Assembly (NCBI GenBank): GCA_964627845.1
Contig: CAZVKL010000010.1
Location: 1 to 35,499, forward strand
DNA length: 35,499 nucleotides
Source of the DNA: DUUI01 sp964627845
Lineage (GTDB): Bacteria; Bacillota_I; Bacilli_A; Erysipelotrichales; Erysipelotrichaceae
Direction: 5' to 3'
In this document: positions 1 through 8,100 of the stretch, one piece after another
Numbering within the stretch: the stretch's first letter is position 1
Layout: the number at the start of each line of letters is the position of its first letter
Notes under the pieces: model-generated
The model's database searches: none
Told to the model about the DNA's origin: nothing
What the model saw: only the letters and a program-made list of their open reading frames with translations
Made by a program: the position numbers and the translations under genes

Positions 1-439
1 GATTTAGATTGTCTTGAGGACTCAATATTTCTTTGGTATAAGCTTGAGTAAATAAGTCTGAATGAATTAAGTAGTTTGCCCCAGACACTGATTGAGCAAC
101 TGGGATATCATATAAGACGGCAATTCTTAATAACGCTTTTACATCTGGATCATGCGGTTGTGCTTCAAGTGGATCCCAAAAGAAAAACAACATATCTATT
201 TCACCTTGAGCAATGGCTGCTCCAAGTTGTTGGTCACCGCCCATAGGACCTGACAAATAAGATTTTACATCAATATTGAATTTTTTTCTAATTAAACTCG
301 AAGTGGTCCCTGTACCACACAGTTGGTGATTTTTAAAGTGATCAATGTGTTTCTCTAACCAATCAAGCAATTCATCTTTACGGTTATCATGGGCGACAAT
401 CGCAATTCTTTTTTGTTCATTTACGTCAACTTTTATCAT
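1..439 (-). CDS. mgsA: Methylglyoxal synthase (3' end off window)
   Basis: Converts dihydroxyacetone phosphate to methylglyoxal and phosphate, a cytosolic bypass of lower glycolysis when phosphate is short. The 146 visible residues cover nearly the whole usual length (about 137-152). Active-site residues line up with the E. coli enzyme: His17-Asp18 in VAHD, Asp69 in SGPMGGDQQ, Asp89 in FFWDP, and His96/Asp99 in PHDPDVKALLR. The start is fixed by AGGAG seven bases upstream of ATG at 439. The gene diverges from pyrR with only 54 bp between start codons. The stop lies beyond base 1. Identification is secure; only the last few residues are missing. Confidence 0.96.
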   Translation of the reverse strand, partial: MIKVDVNEQKRIAIVAHDNRKDELLDWLEKHIDHFKNHQLCGTGTTSSLIRKKFNIDVKSYLSGPMGGDQQLGAAIAQGEIDMLFFFWDPLEAQPHDPDVKALLRIAVLYDIPVAQSVSGANYLIHSDLFTQAYTKEILSPQDNLN

Positions 440-457
440 GTGGGTCTCCTTATTCAT

Positions 458-486
458 ATTGTAGCATACCCAAGGATACAGTATAA
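458..486 (-). promoter_or_regulatory. Predicted mgsA promoter
   Basis: On the minus strand a TACAAT -10 box occupies 463-458. The expected start near 451 gives a 12-nt leader that begins with AAGGAG, so it is little more than the ribosome binding site. The -35 region (about 481-486) is weak and coincides with the -10 box of pyrR on the other strand. Confidence 0.5.
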
Positions 487-487
487 T
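459..487 (+). promoter_or_regulatory. pyrR promoter, predicted leaderless
   Basis: TTGTAG (459-464), a 17-bp spacer and a perfect TATAAT (482-487). Six bases separate the -10 box from the pyrR ATG, so the normal start point is the A of ATG. No Shine-Dalgarno is present. The -35 lies on the mgsA -10 box, so the two divergent promoters probably exclude one another. Confidence 0.65.
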
Positions 488-493
488 AATACT

Positions 494-1021
494 ATGAATC
501 AAATCATTAACGCCCAAGCCATTAATCGCTCAATTACACGAATGGCCCATGAAATTATTGAAAGAAACCAAGGTGTTCAAAACCTTGTTTTAGTCGGCAT
601 TAAAACAAGAGGAATTCCTCTGGCACAACGTCTTTCAGCGCTTTTAGAGCGCTTGGAAAACAGTTCTGTACCAGTCATTGAATTAGACATTACCAATTGG
701 CGTGACGACCAATCTCATCAGGTGAAGCAAGTTCCCCAACAACCCATTGATGTTCATAATAAAATCTGTATTTTAGTGGATGATGTCCTTTATAGTGGAC
801 GAACCATTCGAGCAGCGATGGACGCACTCATTGATTATGGAAGACCACAATCCATCCAACTTGCGATCCTTGTGGATCGTGGTCATCGCGAATTACCGAT
901 TCGAGCTGATTTTGTAGGTAAGAACATCCCAACCTCAAAATTAGAGCGTGTTTCGGTGCGCCTGCTTGAAAGTGACGGCGTTGATGAGGTAATAATTGAC
1001 AAGCCAGTCAAAGATTTGTAG
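494..1021 (+). CDS. pyrR: PyrR, pyrimidine regulator / uracil phosphoribosyltransferase
   Basis: A protein of 175 aa, the normal PyrR length. PyrR binds UMP and pyr mRNA to attenuate pyrimidine operons and has weak uracil phosphoribosyltransferase activity. The PRPP-binding loop LVDDVLYSGRTIRA is at residues 94-107. Other family signatures are GIKTRG (35-40), DITNWRDD and LVDRGHRELPIRADFVGKNIPTS. The open frame extends upstream to 389, but that extension is antisense to mgsA. The start at 494 matches the family N-terminus (MNQ...AI.R...R.AHE). It has no Shine-Dalgarno and sits directly behind a -10 box. No pyrimidine biosynthesis genes are nearby, so it acts in trans here. The leuS promoter is embedded in its last codons. 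Confidence 0.95.
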   Translation: MNQIINAQAINRSITRMAHEIIERNQGVQNLVLVGIKTRGIPLAQRLSALLERLENSSVPVIELDITNWRDDQSHQVKQVPQQPIDVHNKICILVDDVLYSGRTIRAAMDALIDYGRPQSIQLAILVDRGHRELPIRADFVGKNIPTSKLERVSVRLLESDGVDEVIIDKPVKDL

Positions 1022-1024
1022 AAT
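996..1024 (+). promoter_or_regulatory. leuS promoter overlapping the pyrR stop
   Basis: Perfect TTGACA (996-1001), a 17-bp spacer and TAGAAT (1019-1024). The first three bases of the -10 box are the pyrR TAG stop codon. Transcription should start near 1031, at the beginning of the T-box leader. Confidence 0.8.
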
Positions 1025-1030
1025 TGTACT

Positions 1031-1236
1031 ATCAGCAACGAAAAGAAGTAGTAGTTATCAATCTTGTGTAGAGAGTCATTGTTTGGTGGAAAATGATCAA
1101 GTAAGATAATGAACTCGTCTTGGAGCTAATTGATTCAAACCAATTCGTCGGTGGCGTTAACACTTCAAGACACAATTAAGGTGGTACCACGTTACAAGAC
1201 GTCCTTATGGAGGTCTTTTTTATATTTAGGAGGAAA
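1031..1236 (+). promoter_or_regulatory. T-box riboswitch (tRNA-Leu sensing) controlling leuS
   Basis: Leader RNA that reads tRNA-Leu charging. The T-box core AATTAAGGTGGTACCACG lies at 1174-1191. Its UGGU tetranucleotide pairs with an NCCA end whose discriminator base is A, as in tRNA-Leu. Stem I carries the usual AGAGAG and GGTG landmarks (about 1070-1090), then GAACTC at 1111-1116, giving a likely specifier codon CTC (Leu) at 1114-1116. A terminator stem, AAGACGTCC (1196-1204) with GGAGGTCTT (1209-1217) and one G-G mismatch, is followed by a T run. The leuS ribosome binding site comes just after it. The stem I fold was read by eye. Confidence 0.92.
1196..1224 (+). terminator. T-box-controlled terminator upstream of leuS
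   Basis: A 9-position stem (AAGACGTCC / GGAGGTCTT, one mismatch) with loop TTAT, then T5 plus A/T-rich sequence. The 5' arm begins 4 bases after the T-box core, the standard arrangement for mutually exclusive antiterminator and terminator. Confidence 0.85.
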
Positions 1237-1239
1237 TTT

Positions 1240-3615
1240 ATGTATAACCATAAAAAAGTAGAGAAGAAATGGCAAACCTATTGGGAGACCAATAAGACCT
1301 TTAAAACTGATACGAAAGACTTCAGTAAGCCAAAGTATTATGTTTTAGGGATGTTTCCATATCCAAGTGGGCAAGGCCTACATATTGGACACCCAAGATC
1401 CTATACAGCCTGTGATATTATGGCTCGTTTTAAACGCCAACAAGGCTATAATGTCCTAAATCCAATGGGGTGGGATGCCTTTGGGTTACCAGCCGAACAA
1501 TTCGCCATTGAAACGGGGAATCATCCAGGAACCTTTACTCAACGCAATATCGATCATTATCGCGATCAAATTAAAGCCTTAGGTCTTTCGTATGATTGGG
1601 ATCGTGAAATCTCAACCACGGACCCAAATTACTATAAATGGACACAATGGATTTTCACTCAGCTCTATGAAAAAGGATTAGCTTATGTGGATGAAGTCGC
1701 TGTCAACTGGTGTGAAGCATTAGGAACCGTGTTAGCTAACGAAGAAGTCATCGATGGAAAGAGTGAACGTGGAGGACATCCAGTTGTTCGCATGCCAATG
1801 AGACAATGGGTGTTACGCATTACGGAATATGCAGAACGATTACTAGAAGACTTAGAGCTAGTTGATTGGCCTAAATCGACTAAAGAAATGCAAATAAATT
1901 GGATTGGAAAATCCGAAGGCGCAAACATTGTCTTTGAAGTCGCAGGTCATGATAAAGAATTTACTGTCTTTACAACTCGTAGTGACACATTATTTGGTGC
2001 AACTTACTGTGTTTTAGCTCCAGAACATCCATTTGTTAAGAGTATTACCACTGAAGATCAAAAAGAAGAAGTGGAGGCTTATATCAAAAAAACACAAAGC
2101 AAATCAGATCTTGAGCGTACTTCTTTAAATAAAGAAAAAACCGGTGTTTTTACGGGTGCTTACGCAATTAACCCAGTAAATCAAAAAGAAATTCCAATTT
2201 ACATTGCTGATTATGTTTTATCAACCTATGGCACAGGAGCCATTATGGCAGTCCCAGCGCATGATCAACGCGACTTTGAGTTTGCGTCAAAATATGGTTT
2301 AGAAATCATTCCAGTCATTGAAGGTGGCGATATAAGTCAAGAAGCCTATGAAGGGGATGGCACGCACATTAATTCTGATTTCATCGATGGGCTCAATAAA
2401 GAAGAGGCCATTGAAACGATGAACAATTGGTTATTAGAAAAAGGTGTTGGTGAGTTTAAAGTTACTTATAAATTACGTGACTGGTTATTTAGTCGCCAAC
2501 GTTATTGGGGAGAACCGATCCCTATAATCCACACCCATGATGGTAAAATGCGCTCACTATCTCAAGATGAGTTACCATTAACACTTCCAGAAGTTGATAA
2601 CTATCGTCCATCAGGACAGGAAGTATCACCATTAGCCAATAATCCAGATTGGCTAAACACACCTGATGGTAAACGCGAAACCAATACGATGCCTCAATGG
2701 GCAGGCTCTTGTTGGTACTATATGCGCTATCTTGATCCACACAATGATGAATGCTTAGCGGATCCAGAAATCTTAGAACATTGGTTACCAGTCGACCTTT
2801 ATATTGGTGGGGCAGAACATGCCGTCTTACACTTGTTGTATGCGCGTTTCTGGCATAAATTCCTTTATGACTTAGGGTTAGTGAAAACAAAAGAACCATT
2901 TGTTCGTTTATTCCACCAAGGGATGATTTTGGGTGAAAACAATGAAAAAATGTCCAAGTCAAAAGGAAACGTGATTAATCCTGATGATTTAGTCGCATCA
3001 CATGGGGCTGATGCATTACGTGTTTATGAAATGTTTATGGGACCATTAGAAGCATCCTTACCATGGACTGACAGTGGCATTGATGGAACTAAGAAATGGT
3101 TAGATAGAGTTTGGCGTTTATATGAACAAAAACCTTTAACTAAGACAAATAACAAAGAGCTTGATTATGTTTATCATTACACGGTTCAAAAAGTAACACA
3201 TGATATTGATTCGCTTGATTTAAATACAGCGATTTCTCAAATGATGATTTTTGTTAACGAAGCTTATAAACAAGAAGAACTATTTGAAGACTATGCTTTA
3301 GGCTTTATTAAAATGTTTAGTGTTTTTGCCCCTCATATGGGTGAAGAGTTATGGGAAAAGGTTGGCCAACCTACAGGCATTTCGTATGTTGAGTGGCCAC
3401 AATTTGATCCTCAAAAACTAATTGTTGATACTAAAGAGATCGTCGTTCAAGTGAATGGCAAGCTTAGAGGTAAGTTTGAAGCGAAACTCGATGAAAGCAA
3501 AGAGGAACTTCAAAGAATGGCACTTGAAGTTGAAAATGTCATCAATTTCATTGATGGAAAAGAAATAAGAAAAGTGATTGTTGTCCCAAATAAATTGGTC
3601 AACATCGTCGTTTAA
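1240..3615 (+). CDS. leuS: Leucyl-tRNA synthetase
   Basis: Class I aminoacyl-tRNA synthetase charging tRNA-Leu; 791 aa, close to the roughly 804 of Bacillus LeuS. The HIGH signature is at residues 48-51 (PYPSGQGLHIGH) and KMSKS at 570-574. Between them lies the CP1 editing domain, with TTRSDTLFGATYC and TGAIMAVPAHDQRD motifs. The start at 1240 follows AGGAGG by about 6 bases. An in-frame start at 1207 would lie inside the T-box terminator and is rejected. Expression is controlled by the T-box leader, and a strong intrinsic terminator closes the unit. Confidence 0.98.
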   Translation: MYNHKKVEKKWQTYWETNKTFKTDTKDFSKPKYYVLGMFPYPSGQGLHIGHPRSYTACDIMARFKRQQGYNVLNPMGWDAFGLPAEQFAIETGNHPGTFTQRNIDHYRDQIKALGLSYDWDREISTTDPNYYKWTQWIFTQLYEKGLAYVDEVAVNWCEALGTVLANEEVIDGKSERGGHPVVRMPMRQWVLRITEYAERLLEDLELVDWPKSTKEMQINWIGKSEGANIVFEVAGHDKEFTVFTTRSDTLFGATYCVLAPEHPFVKSITTEDQKEEVEAYIKKTQSKSDLERTSLNKEKTGVFTGAYAINPVNQKEIPIYIADYVLSTYGTGAIMAVPAHDQRDFEFASKYGLEIIPVIEGGDISQEAYEGDGTHINSDFIDGLNKEEAIETMNNWLLEKGVGEFKVTYKLRDWLFSRQRYWGEPIPIIHTHDGKMRSLSQDELPLTLPEVDNYRPSGQEVSPLANNPDWLNTPDGKRETNTMPQWAGSCWYYMRYLDPHNDECLADPEILEHWLPVDLYIGGAEHAVLHLLYARFWHKFLYDLGLVKTKEPFVRLFHQGMILGENNEKMSKSKGNVINPDDLVASHGADALRVYEMFMGPLEASLPWTDSGIDGTKKWLDRVWRLYEQKPLTKTNNKELDYVYHYTVQKVTHDIDSLDLNTAISQMMIFVNEAYKQEELFEDYALGFIKMFSVFAPHMGEELWEKVGQPTGISYVEWPQFDPQKLIVDTKEIVVQVNGKLRGKFEAKLDESKEELQRMALEVENVINFIDGKEIRKVIVVPNKLVNIVV

Positions 3616-3640
3616 GCACAACTTGGTTGTGCTTTTCTTT
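3614..3640 (+). terminator. leuS intrinsic terminator
   Basis: A perfect 9-bp stem, AAGCACAAC (3614-3622) with GTTGTGCTT (3626-3634), loop TTG, then TTCTTT. It overlaps the leuS stop codon. Confidence 0.85.
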
Positions 3641-3657
3641 AATTTAAGGGCTCAACT

Positions 3658-3666
3658 TGATAGAAT
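3658..3666 (+). promoter_or_regulatory. Predicted promoter of the chromate-family transporter (extended -10)
   Basis: TGATAGAAT fits an extended -10 (TGN plus TAGAAT at 3661-3666); no good -35 is seen. The predicted start near 3673 leaves an 11-nt leader beginning exactly at GGAG. Confidence 0.5.
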
Positions 3667-3683
3667 GTACACGGAGAGTTAGT

Positions 3684-4766
3684 ATGAAGAACAACCATTA
3701 TTTAGAGATTTTTCAAGTGTTTTTAAAGTTAGGCTTCACAGCCTTTGGGGGACCTGCAGCCCATGTTTCAATGATGGAACATGAGATTGTTGAAAAGCGG
3801 AAATGGCTCGATAAAGAAAAATTTATCGATATGTTTGGCTTAACATCCTTAATTCCAGGACCTAATTCTACAGAAATGGCCATCTTTTTAGGATATGAGC
3901 GAGGCGGTTTTATTGGTTTAATGATTGCTGGGGTCAGTTTTATTGCGCCAGCATTAATCATGGTCATGATTTTTACCCACCTTTATGTTACATATGGCTC
4001 GATACCAGCAGTAACCAATATTCTTGATGGCATCAAACCCGTCGTTATTGCCATTATCTTAAATGCGTTACTAAAATTAGTTCCAACCGTCATTAAGAAT
4101 AAATATTTCAACTTATTTACATTTATCGTGACATTCGCCCTTAGTTTATTTGGGATTGCTGAATTACCACTCTTATTTGGAATCGGACTCTTTGTTTTTC
4201 TATATAACTATACAATGGAGAATAGAAACAAAGTCAGAGTCATTGAACCTATTAGTTTATTACTCTTATTTTTAACGTTCTTAAAAATAGGGGCAGTGCT
4301 CTATGGTTCAGGCTATGTCCTGCTCTCATTTTTAGAAACTGAATTTGTACAAAATCTTGGTGTTTTAACACAGGAACAATTAATCGATGCCGTAGCTATT
4401 GGTCAATTAAAACCAGGTCCAGTCTTTGCGACTGCCGCCTCAATTGGTTATATGCTTCGAGGCATTCCTGGCTCACTCTTGGCCAGTGCAGGTATTTTCT
4501 TACCATCCTTCCTATTAGTTGCTCTGTTAAATCCTATCTTACATAAGCTTAGAGAATCAAAAAACCTCAAGTTTATTCTTGAGGGTGTTAATATTGCGTC
4601 ATTAGCACTAATGGCCTCTGTCTTATTTAGATTATTTCAATCCTCAGTCGTTGACATTCCAACGGGAATTGTCGCCATTGTTGCTTTTGTCTTATTGAAA
4701 GTTTATAAGGTTAATACCGTTTACCTCATCGCTTTAGGGGCGTTATTTGGGTTTTTCTTTATTTAG
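3684..4766 (+). CDS. chrA: Chromate transporter (CHR) family membrane protein, two-domain
   Basis: Integral membrane protein of 360 aa with two homologous CHR halves. The N-terminal half has LGFTAFGGPAAHVSMMEHE and LIPGPNSTEMAIFLGY. The C-terminal half has LKIGAVLYGSGYVLLSFLE and AIGQLKPGPVFATAASIGY. Family members export chromate; in many bacteria without chromate exposure the substrate is unknown, so the function is inferred by homology only. The start at 3684 has GGAG 8 bases upstream; an upstream in-frame TTG at 3657 lies in the promoter. It converges with the metallophosphoesterase gene: the reading frames overlap by 8 bp and no terminator separates them. Confidence 0.88.
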   Translation: MKNNHYLEIFQVFLKLGFTAFGGPAAHVSMMEHEIVEKRKWLDKEKFIDMFGLTSLIPGPNSTEMAIFLGYERGGFIGLMIAGVSFIAPALIMVMIFTHLYVTYGSIPAVTNILDGIKPVVIAIILNALLKLVPTVIKNKYFNLFTFIVTFALSLFGIAELPLLFGIGLFVFLYNYTMENRNKVRVIEPISLLLLFLTFLKIGAVLYGSGYVLLSFLETEFVQNLGVLTQEQLIDAVAIGQLKPGPVFATAASIGYMLRGIPGSLLASAGIFLPSFLLVALLNPILHKLRESKNLKFILEGVNIASLALMASVLFRLFQSSVVDIPTGIVAIVAFVLLKVYKVNTVYLIALGALFGFFFI

Positions 4767-5607
4767 CCATTTTCAGTGTTAAGACAACGATTTCTCCATC
4801 AGCAAACATACGTATATCAATCTTTGAAGTACCCACACCATTGGTGATGTCTAGGCGCATCGATTCAATAGTCTGGGTCTTTTTTGTATGCGGTTGATCT
4901 TCGAAAAAGGCTTTATTAAATAATGGGATATTAATCTGACCCCCATGTGTATATCCTGCTAACATCATATCAACTTGACTTGTGTTGATTGACTCAACTT
5001 TCTTTGGTTGATGAGCAACTGCTAACGAAAACTTGTCATGATCCATTTCAGCTAAGTGTTGATTTAGAACAGGCTGATCGACACTATGTCCTAATGCAAT
5101 CAGATTAAAGTAATCGTTTTGATAATGGATCTGCATGACTTTATTATCGATTAATTCAAACTCAGATAGCTGGAGAATGTTTTTAGTGGTTGTAAACGAA
5201 TAATCACTGATTCTTTCGTGTGTTCCACTAATCGCAAATTTTCCATAATGAGCATTAATTGACTTTAATGAATCGATTAAAAAGGATGTTTGTTCTTGCG
5301 TGAGCTGTTTAGTGTCTAAATCATGAACTAAATCACCACCAAATATGACAAGGTCTGGTTTTTGATCATTAATCGTGTCTATTAATCTTTCTAAGCGGGC
5401 ATCATCCACAAATAAATTGTAATGAACATCTGAGAAGTAAACAATTTTAAAGCCGTTAAGGTCTTGGGAAATCTTTTCATGGTTGCTTTCAATGTTTCTC
5501 GCATTGAGACGGCGTGGTGCCAAAAAAACACCATCCAACATTAAGAGAGTGATGGTGACTAAAAATATCGTTAAGACTAAGAGTAGGGCTTGTTTTTTTC
5601 TATTCAT
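4759..5607 (-). CDS. Membrane-anchored metallophosphoesterase-like protein with altered active site
   Basis: A 282-aa protein with an N-terminal membrane anchor (about residues 7-27) and a calcineurin-like phosphoesterase domain of YkuE/YaeI type facing outside. Motifs in order: SDVH (59-62), GGDLVH (90-95), GTHE (128-131), AHQP (198-201), GYTHGGQ (218-224). The family norm is GNH(D/E) and GHTHGG. Here the metal-bridging Asn is Thr129 and the first His of GHxH is Tyr219. Reading the codons (aca, tat) confirms both changes. The rest of the fold is intact, so it may be a weak, repurposed or non-catalytic homologue. The start at 5607 lies 6 bases after a TATAAT box with no Shine-Dalgarno. Substrate unknown. 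Confidence 0.8.
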   Translation of the reverse strand: MNRKKQALLLVLTIFLVTITLLMLDGVFLAPRRLNARNIESNHEKISQDLNGFKIVYFSDVHYNLFVDDARLERLIDTINDQKPDLVIFGGDLVHDLDTKQLTQEQTSFLIDSLKSINAHYGKFAISGTHERISDYSFTTTKNILQLSEFELIDNKVMQIHYQNDYFNLIALGHSVDQPVLNQHLAEMDHDKFSLAVAHQPKKVESINTSQVDMMLAGYTHGGQINIPLFNKAFFEDQPHTKKTQTIESMRLDITNGVGTSKIDIRMFADGEIVVLTLKMAK

Positions 5608-5613
5608 GATTTT

Positions 5614-5619
5614 ATTATA
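5614..5619 (-). promoter_or_regulatory. -10 box of the metallophosphoesterase gene, predicted leaderless
   Basis: TATAAT on the minus strand, exactly 6 bases from the ATG at 5607. The -35 region is only a T run that also serves as the tail of the rnjA terminator. Confidence 0.6.
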
Positions 5620-5632
5620 TCGAAATTTGAGG

Positions 5633-5654
5633 TAAAAAAAAGACCCTAAGGTCT
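5633..5654 (-). terminator. rnjA terminator
   Basis: On the minus strand a short AGACC/GGTCT stem (5654-5650 with 5645-5641, loop TTAG) is followed by an uninterrupted run of eight T (5640-5633), eight bases after the rnjA stop. Confidence 0.7.
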
Positions 5655-5661
5655 CTTAAGG

Positions 5662-7401
5662 TTAATTCCGTTTAAAATTCATTGCCTCTCTCATATTTAA
5701 GATGACTGGAATCACAATTGGATTTCGCTGAGTTTGTTGATATAAGAATGGTTCTAGCGTTTCTCTCACTGTGTTTTTTAATTCCGAGAAGGTTACTTTT
5801 TCCTGCATTTTTTTAGAAAGTGATTCAAATACCAAAAGCTCCGCTTCTTTCAATAAGCTTTGATTCTCTTTAATATATACAAAACCACGTGAGACGATGT
5901 TTGGTCTAACAAGAATCTTGTTGTAACGGGAATCAATCGTTACAACGACTGCGACTAATCCATTATCACTGAGAATCTTACGATCCTTAATAACGGCGGT
6001 ACTTAAACCAGAAGCATCATTGCCATCGACATAGATATCATCTGCTGTAATTCTCTGTGTGCTTCTAAATACCTCGTGGTCTCTTAAAATGAGTGCATCA
6101 CCATTTGAACAGATAAAAATATTATCTGGATCAACACCCACTTCAGTGGCAGTCTTACTGTGGGTGACTAACATGGAGTATTCACCATGCATCGGCATAA
6201 AATATTTAGGTTTGACTAATTGTAGCATTAGTTTTTGTTCCTCAGAACTCGCATGTCCAGTTGTATGAATAGAGTTCAGAGGGGAGTTTGTTATGACATC
6301 GGCCCCTAATCGAGTCAGTTTGTTAACAACCCCAGAGACTGATTGTGCATTTCCAGGAATTGGGTTACTGGAAAACACAACCGTATCACCTGGATGGATT
6401 TTTATTTGACGATGTGTTCCATTGGCGATTCGACTTAAAGCAGCTAAGGATTCTCCTTGAGAGCCTGTACAAATAATACAGGTTTCATGGGCAGGGGTAG
6501 AATTGAGTTCTTGGTTATTCATGAAATGTTTATCAGAAGCTTTAATGGTCCCCATTCGTCGTCCAATTTCAACCACACGATCCATAGAACGACCAAAGAC
6601 CGCAATTTTTCGTCCGTTGGCAATGGCTGCTTCGATAATTTGTGCAACACGATAGACATTGGAGGCGAAAGTCGCAATGATGATTCTAGAGTTTGTTCGT
6701 CTAAAAATTTCCATGATGGATTGAGCGACATCTTTTTCTGAGATAGAAAACGAATTAACTTGTGAGTTAGTAGAATCCGATAACAACAAATCAACGTTTG
6801 AAGCGCCTAAAAATGCGATTTTTTGATAGTCTGAGTTGGTCCCGACAGGTGTTAAGTCAAATTTAAAGTCACCAGTTGAGACGATTCTTCCATTTTCACT
6901 AGTAATGACGACGCCTAATGAATCTGGAATGGAGTGAATCACATCAAAAAAGCCAATGGTTAAATGTTTCGTTTGTATTTTTGAGGAAGCATCAATTTCG
7001 GTGATTTTAGTACTACCTAAACGACGTTCTTGAAGCTTCTTCTCCAGTAATGCCTTCGCAAACCGGGGTGCATAGATTTTATCTGGTTTAACACTTTGTA
7101 ATAAGAAAGGGACTCCCCCAATATGATCTTCGTGGCCATGGGTAATGATTAATGCCTTAAATTTTTTATGATTTCTTTGAAGGTAAGTAAAATCCGGAAT
7201 GACATAGTCTACTCCTAGTAAGTTTTCTTCTGGAAACATGACCCCACAGTCAATGACCACAATTTCATCTTTGTGTTCAATGCAGTACATGTTTTTTCCC
7301 ACTTCATTCATTCCGCCTAAAGCAAAGATTAAAGTATCATTTTCTTTTCGATTAGGTTCTAAATAGTGGGTGCGTTTGTTGGTTTCTCTTGTTGTTTTCA
7401 T
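5662..7401 (-). CDS. rnjA: Ribonuclease J (metallo-beta-lactamase, beta-CASP)
   Basis: 5'-3' exo- and endoribonuclease central to mRNA decay and rRNA maturation in Bacillota; 579 aa against 555 for B. subtilis J1, the excess being an N-terminal leader. The zinc motif THGHEDHIGG is at residues 87-96 (His88, His90, Asp92, His93). It is followed by LGVVITSENGRIVSTGDFKFD, the beta-CASP signature IIIATFASNVYRVAQI, CIICTGSQGES and GHASSEEQ. PMHGEY precedes the C-terminal domain. The start at 7401 has AGGAG six bases upstream; this signal overlaps the def stop, so the two genes are translationally linked. No rpoY lies between def and rnjA. J1 versus J2 cannot be decided from one copy. Confidence 0.95.
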   Translation of the reverse strand: MKTTRETNKRTHYLEPNRKENDTLIFALGGMNEVGKNMYCIEHKDEIVVIDCGVMFPEENLLGVDYVIPDFTYLQRNHKKFKALIITHGHEDHIGGVPFLLQSVKPDKIYAPRFAKALLEKKLQERRLGSTKITEIDASSKIQTKHLTIGFFDVIHSIPDSLGVVITSENGRIVSTGDFKFDLTPVGTNSDYQKIAFLGASNVDLLLSDSTNSQVNSFSISEKDVAQSIMEIFRRTNSRIIIATFASNVYRVAQIIEAAIANGRKIAVFGRSMDRVVEIGRRMGTIKASDKHFMNNQELNSTPAHETCIICTGSQGESLAALSRIANGTHRQIKIHPGDTVVFSSNPIPGNAQSVSGVVNKLTRLGADVITNSPLNSIHTTGHASSEEQKLMLQLVKPKYFMPMHGEYSMLVTHSKTATEVGVDPDNIFICSNGDALILRDHEVFRSTQRITADDIYVDGNDASGLSTAVIKDRKILSDNGLVAVVVTIDSRYNKILVRPNIVSRGFVYIKENQSLLKEAELLVFESLSKKMQEKVTFSELKNTVRETLEPFLYQQTQRNPIVIPVILNMREAMNFKRN

Positions 7402-7410
7402 GGTTTGCTC

Positions 7411-7977
7411 CTAAATAAATATGGCGTTTGTTTTTTTAAACTCGGGATTTGATTTGTCGATATGGTCATAGAAAAGAATCCCATTTAAATGGTCAAGTTC
7501 ATGTTGAATCACAATGGCTAAGTAACCACTGGCCTCAACAATAATTTCTTGTTTGGTTAAAGCATCATAGGCTTTTACTTTTATTTTATGTGAACGATAG
7601 ACCAAGCCTGGATAGCTTTGGGCAATCGATAAACAGCCCTCACCACTGCTTAAGGCTGCTTCTTTATTTGATTTAGAGATTAAAACAGGGTTAACAAAAG
7701 CAAATTGAGTTGTGCCTGTAATCTCTCCCTCTTCATCATAATCATGAACAACGACCACACAAATTTGTTTGTTTATGCCAACTTGTGGTGCCGCAATTCC
7801 AACGGCAGGTTGAAGATTGTATCTTTCTGATAATTCTTCGTCGGTAGATTGAATAACATATTCATATAAAGAATCAACGAGTTGTTGATCTTCTGCACTT
7901 AAGGGAATTTCTACTTTTTTACTTTTTTCACGCAATAAAGGATTAGGATCCATTATTATATTGTCTTTTGTTATCAT
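7411..7977 (-). CDS. def: Peptide deformylase, type 2
   Basis: Removes the N-formyl group from new proteins; 188 aa, typical of the Gram-positive type 2 class. Metal-site motifs: AVGIAAPQVG (58-67), EGCLS with Cys115 (113-117) and HELDH with Glu160 (159-163). The insertion after motif 1 (HDYDEEGEITG) is type 2-like, as is the LNGILFYDHID tail. The start at 7977 matches family N-termini (MITK..I); the nearest purine-rich stretch (AGGAAA) is rather far, so initiation may be weak. It is the first gene of def-rnjA, a pairing also seen near each other in Bacillus. Its usual partner fmt is not in the window. Confidence 0.94.
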   Translation of the reverse strand: MITKDNIIMDPNPLLREKSKKVEIPLSAEDQQLVDSLYEYVIQSTDEELSERYNLQPAVGIAAPQVGINKQICVVVVHDYDEEGEITGTTQFAFVNPVLISKSNKEAALSSGEGCLSIAQSYPGLVYRSHKIKVKAYDALTKQEIIVEASGYLAIVIQHELDHLNGILFYDHIDKSNPEFKKTNAIFI

Positions 7978-8087
7978 ATTTTAATTATTTGTTTCCTGTT
8001 CTGTTATTTCACTCTTGTTTAATGATACACCAAATTGGCTGTTTTGTATAGAATTCAGCAGTTTTATTCCAAAAACAGAGCTAAGTT

Positions 8088-8096
8088 TGGTAGAAT
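8088..8096 (+). promoter_or_regulatory. Predicted promoter of the SEDS gene (extended -10)
   Basis: TGGTAGAAT is an extended -10 (TGN at 8088-8090 plus TAGAAT at 8091-8096). The candidate ATGs at 8101 and 8107 lie 4 and 10 bases downstream, so the leader is absent or tiny. No convincing -35. Confidence 0.4.
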
Positions 8097-8100
8097 AATA

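Noticed and set aside
389..493. N-terminal extension of pyrR
   Set aside because: It runs antisense through the mgsA start and the promoters, and PyrR proteins begin at the Met at 494.
2522..2962. 146-codon open frame on the minus strand inside leuS
   Set aside because: It lies opposite the conserved catalytic core of leuS including KMSKS, has no ribosome binding site or family motif, and is a shadow of leuS.
8035..8100. TTG start giving a longer SEDS protein
   Set aside because: No ribosome binding site; the extension adds residues not seen in FtsW/RodA and spans the extended -10 at 8088-8096.
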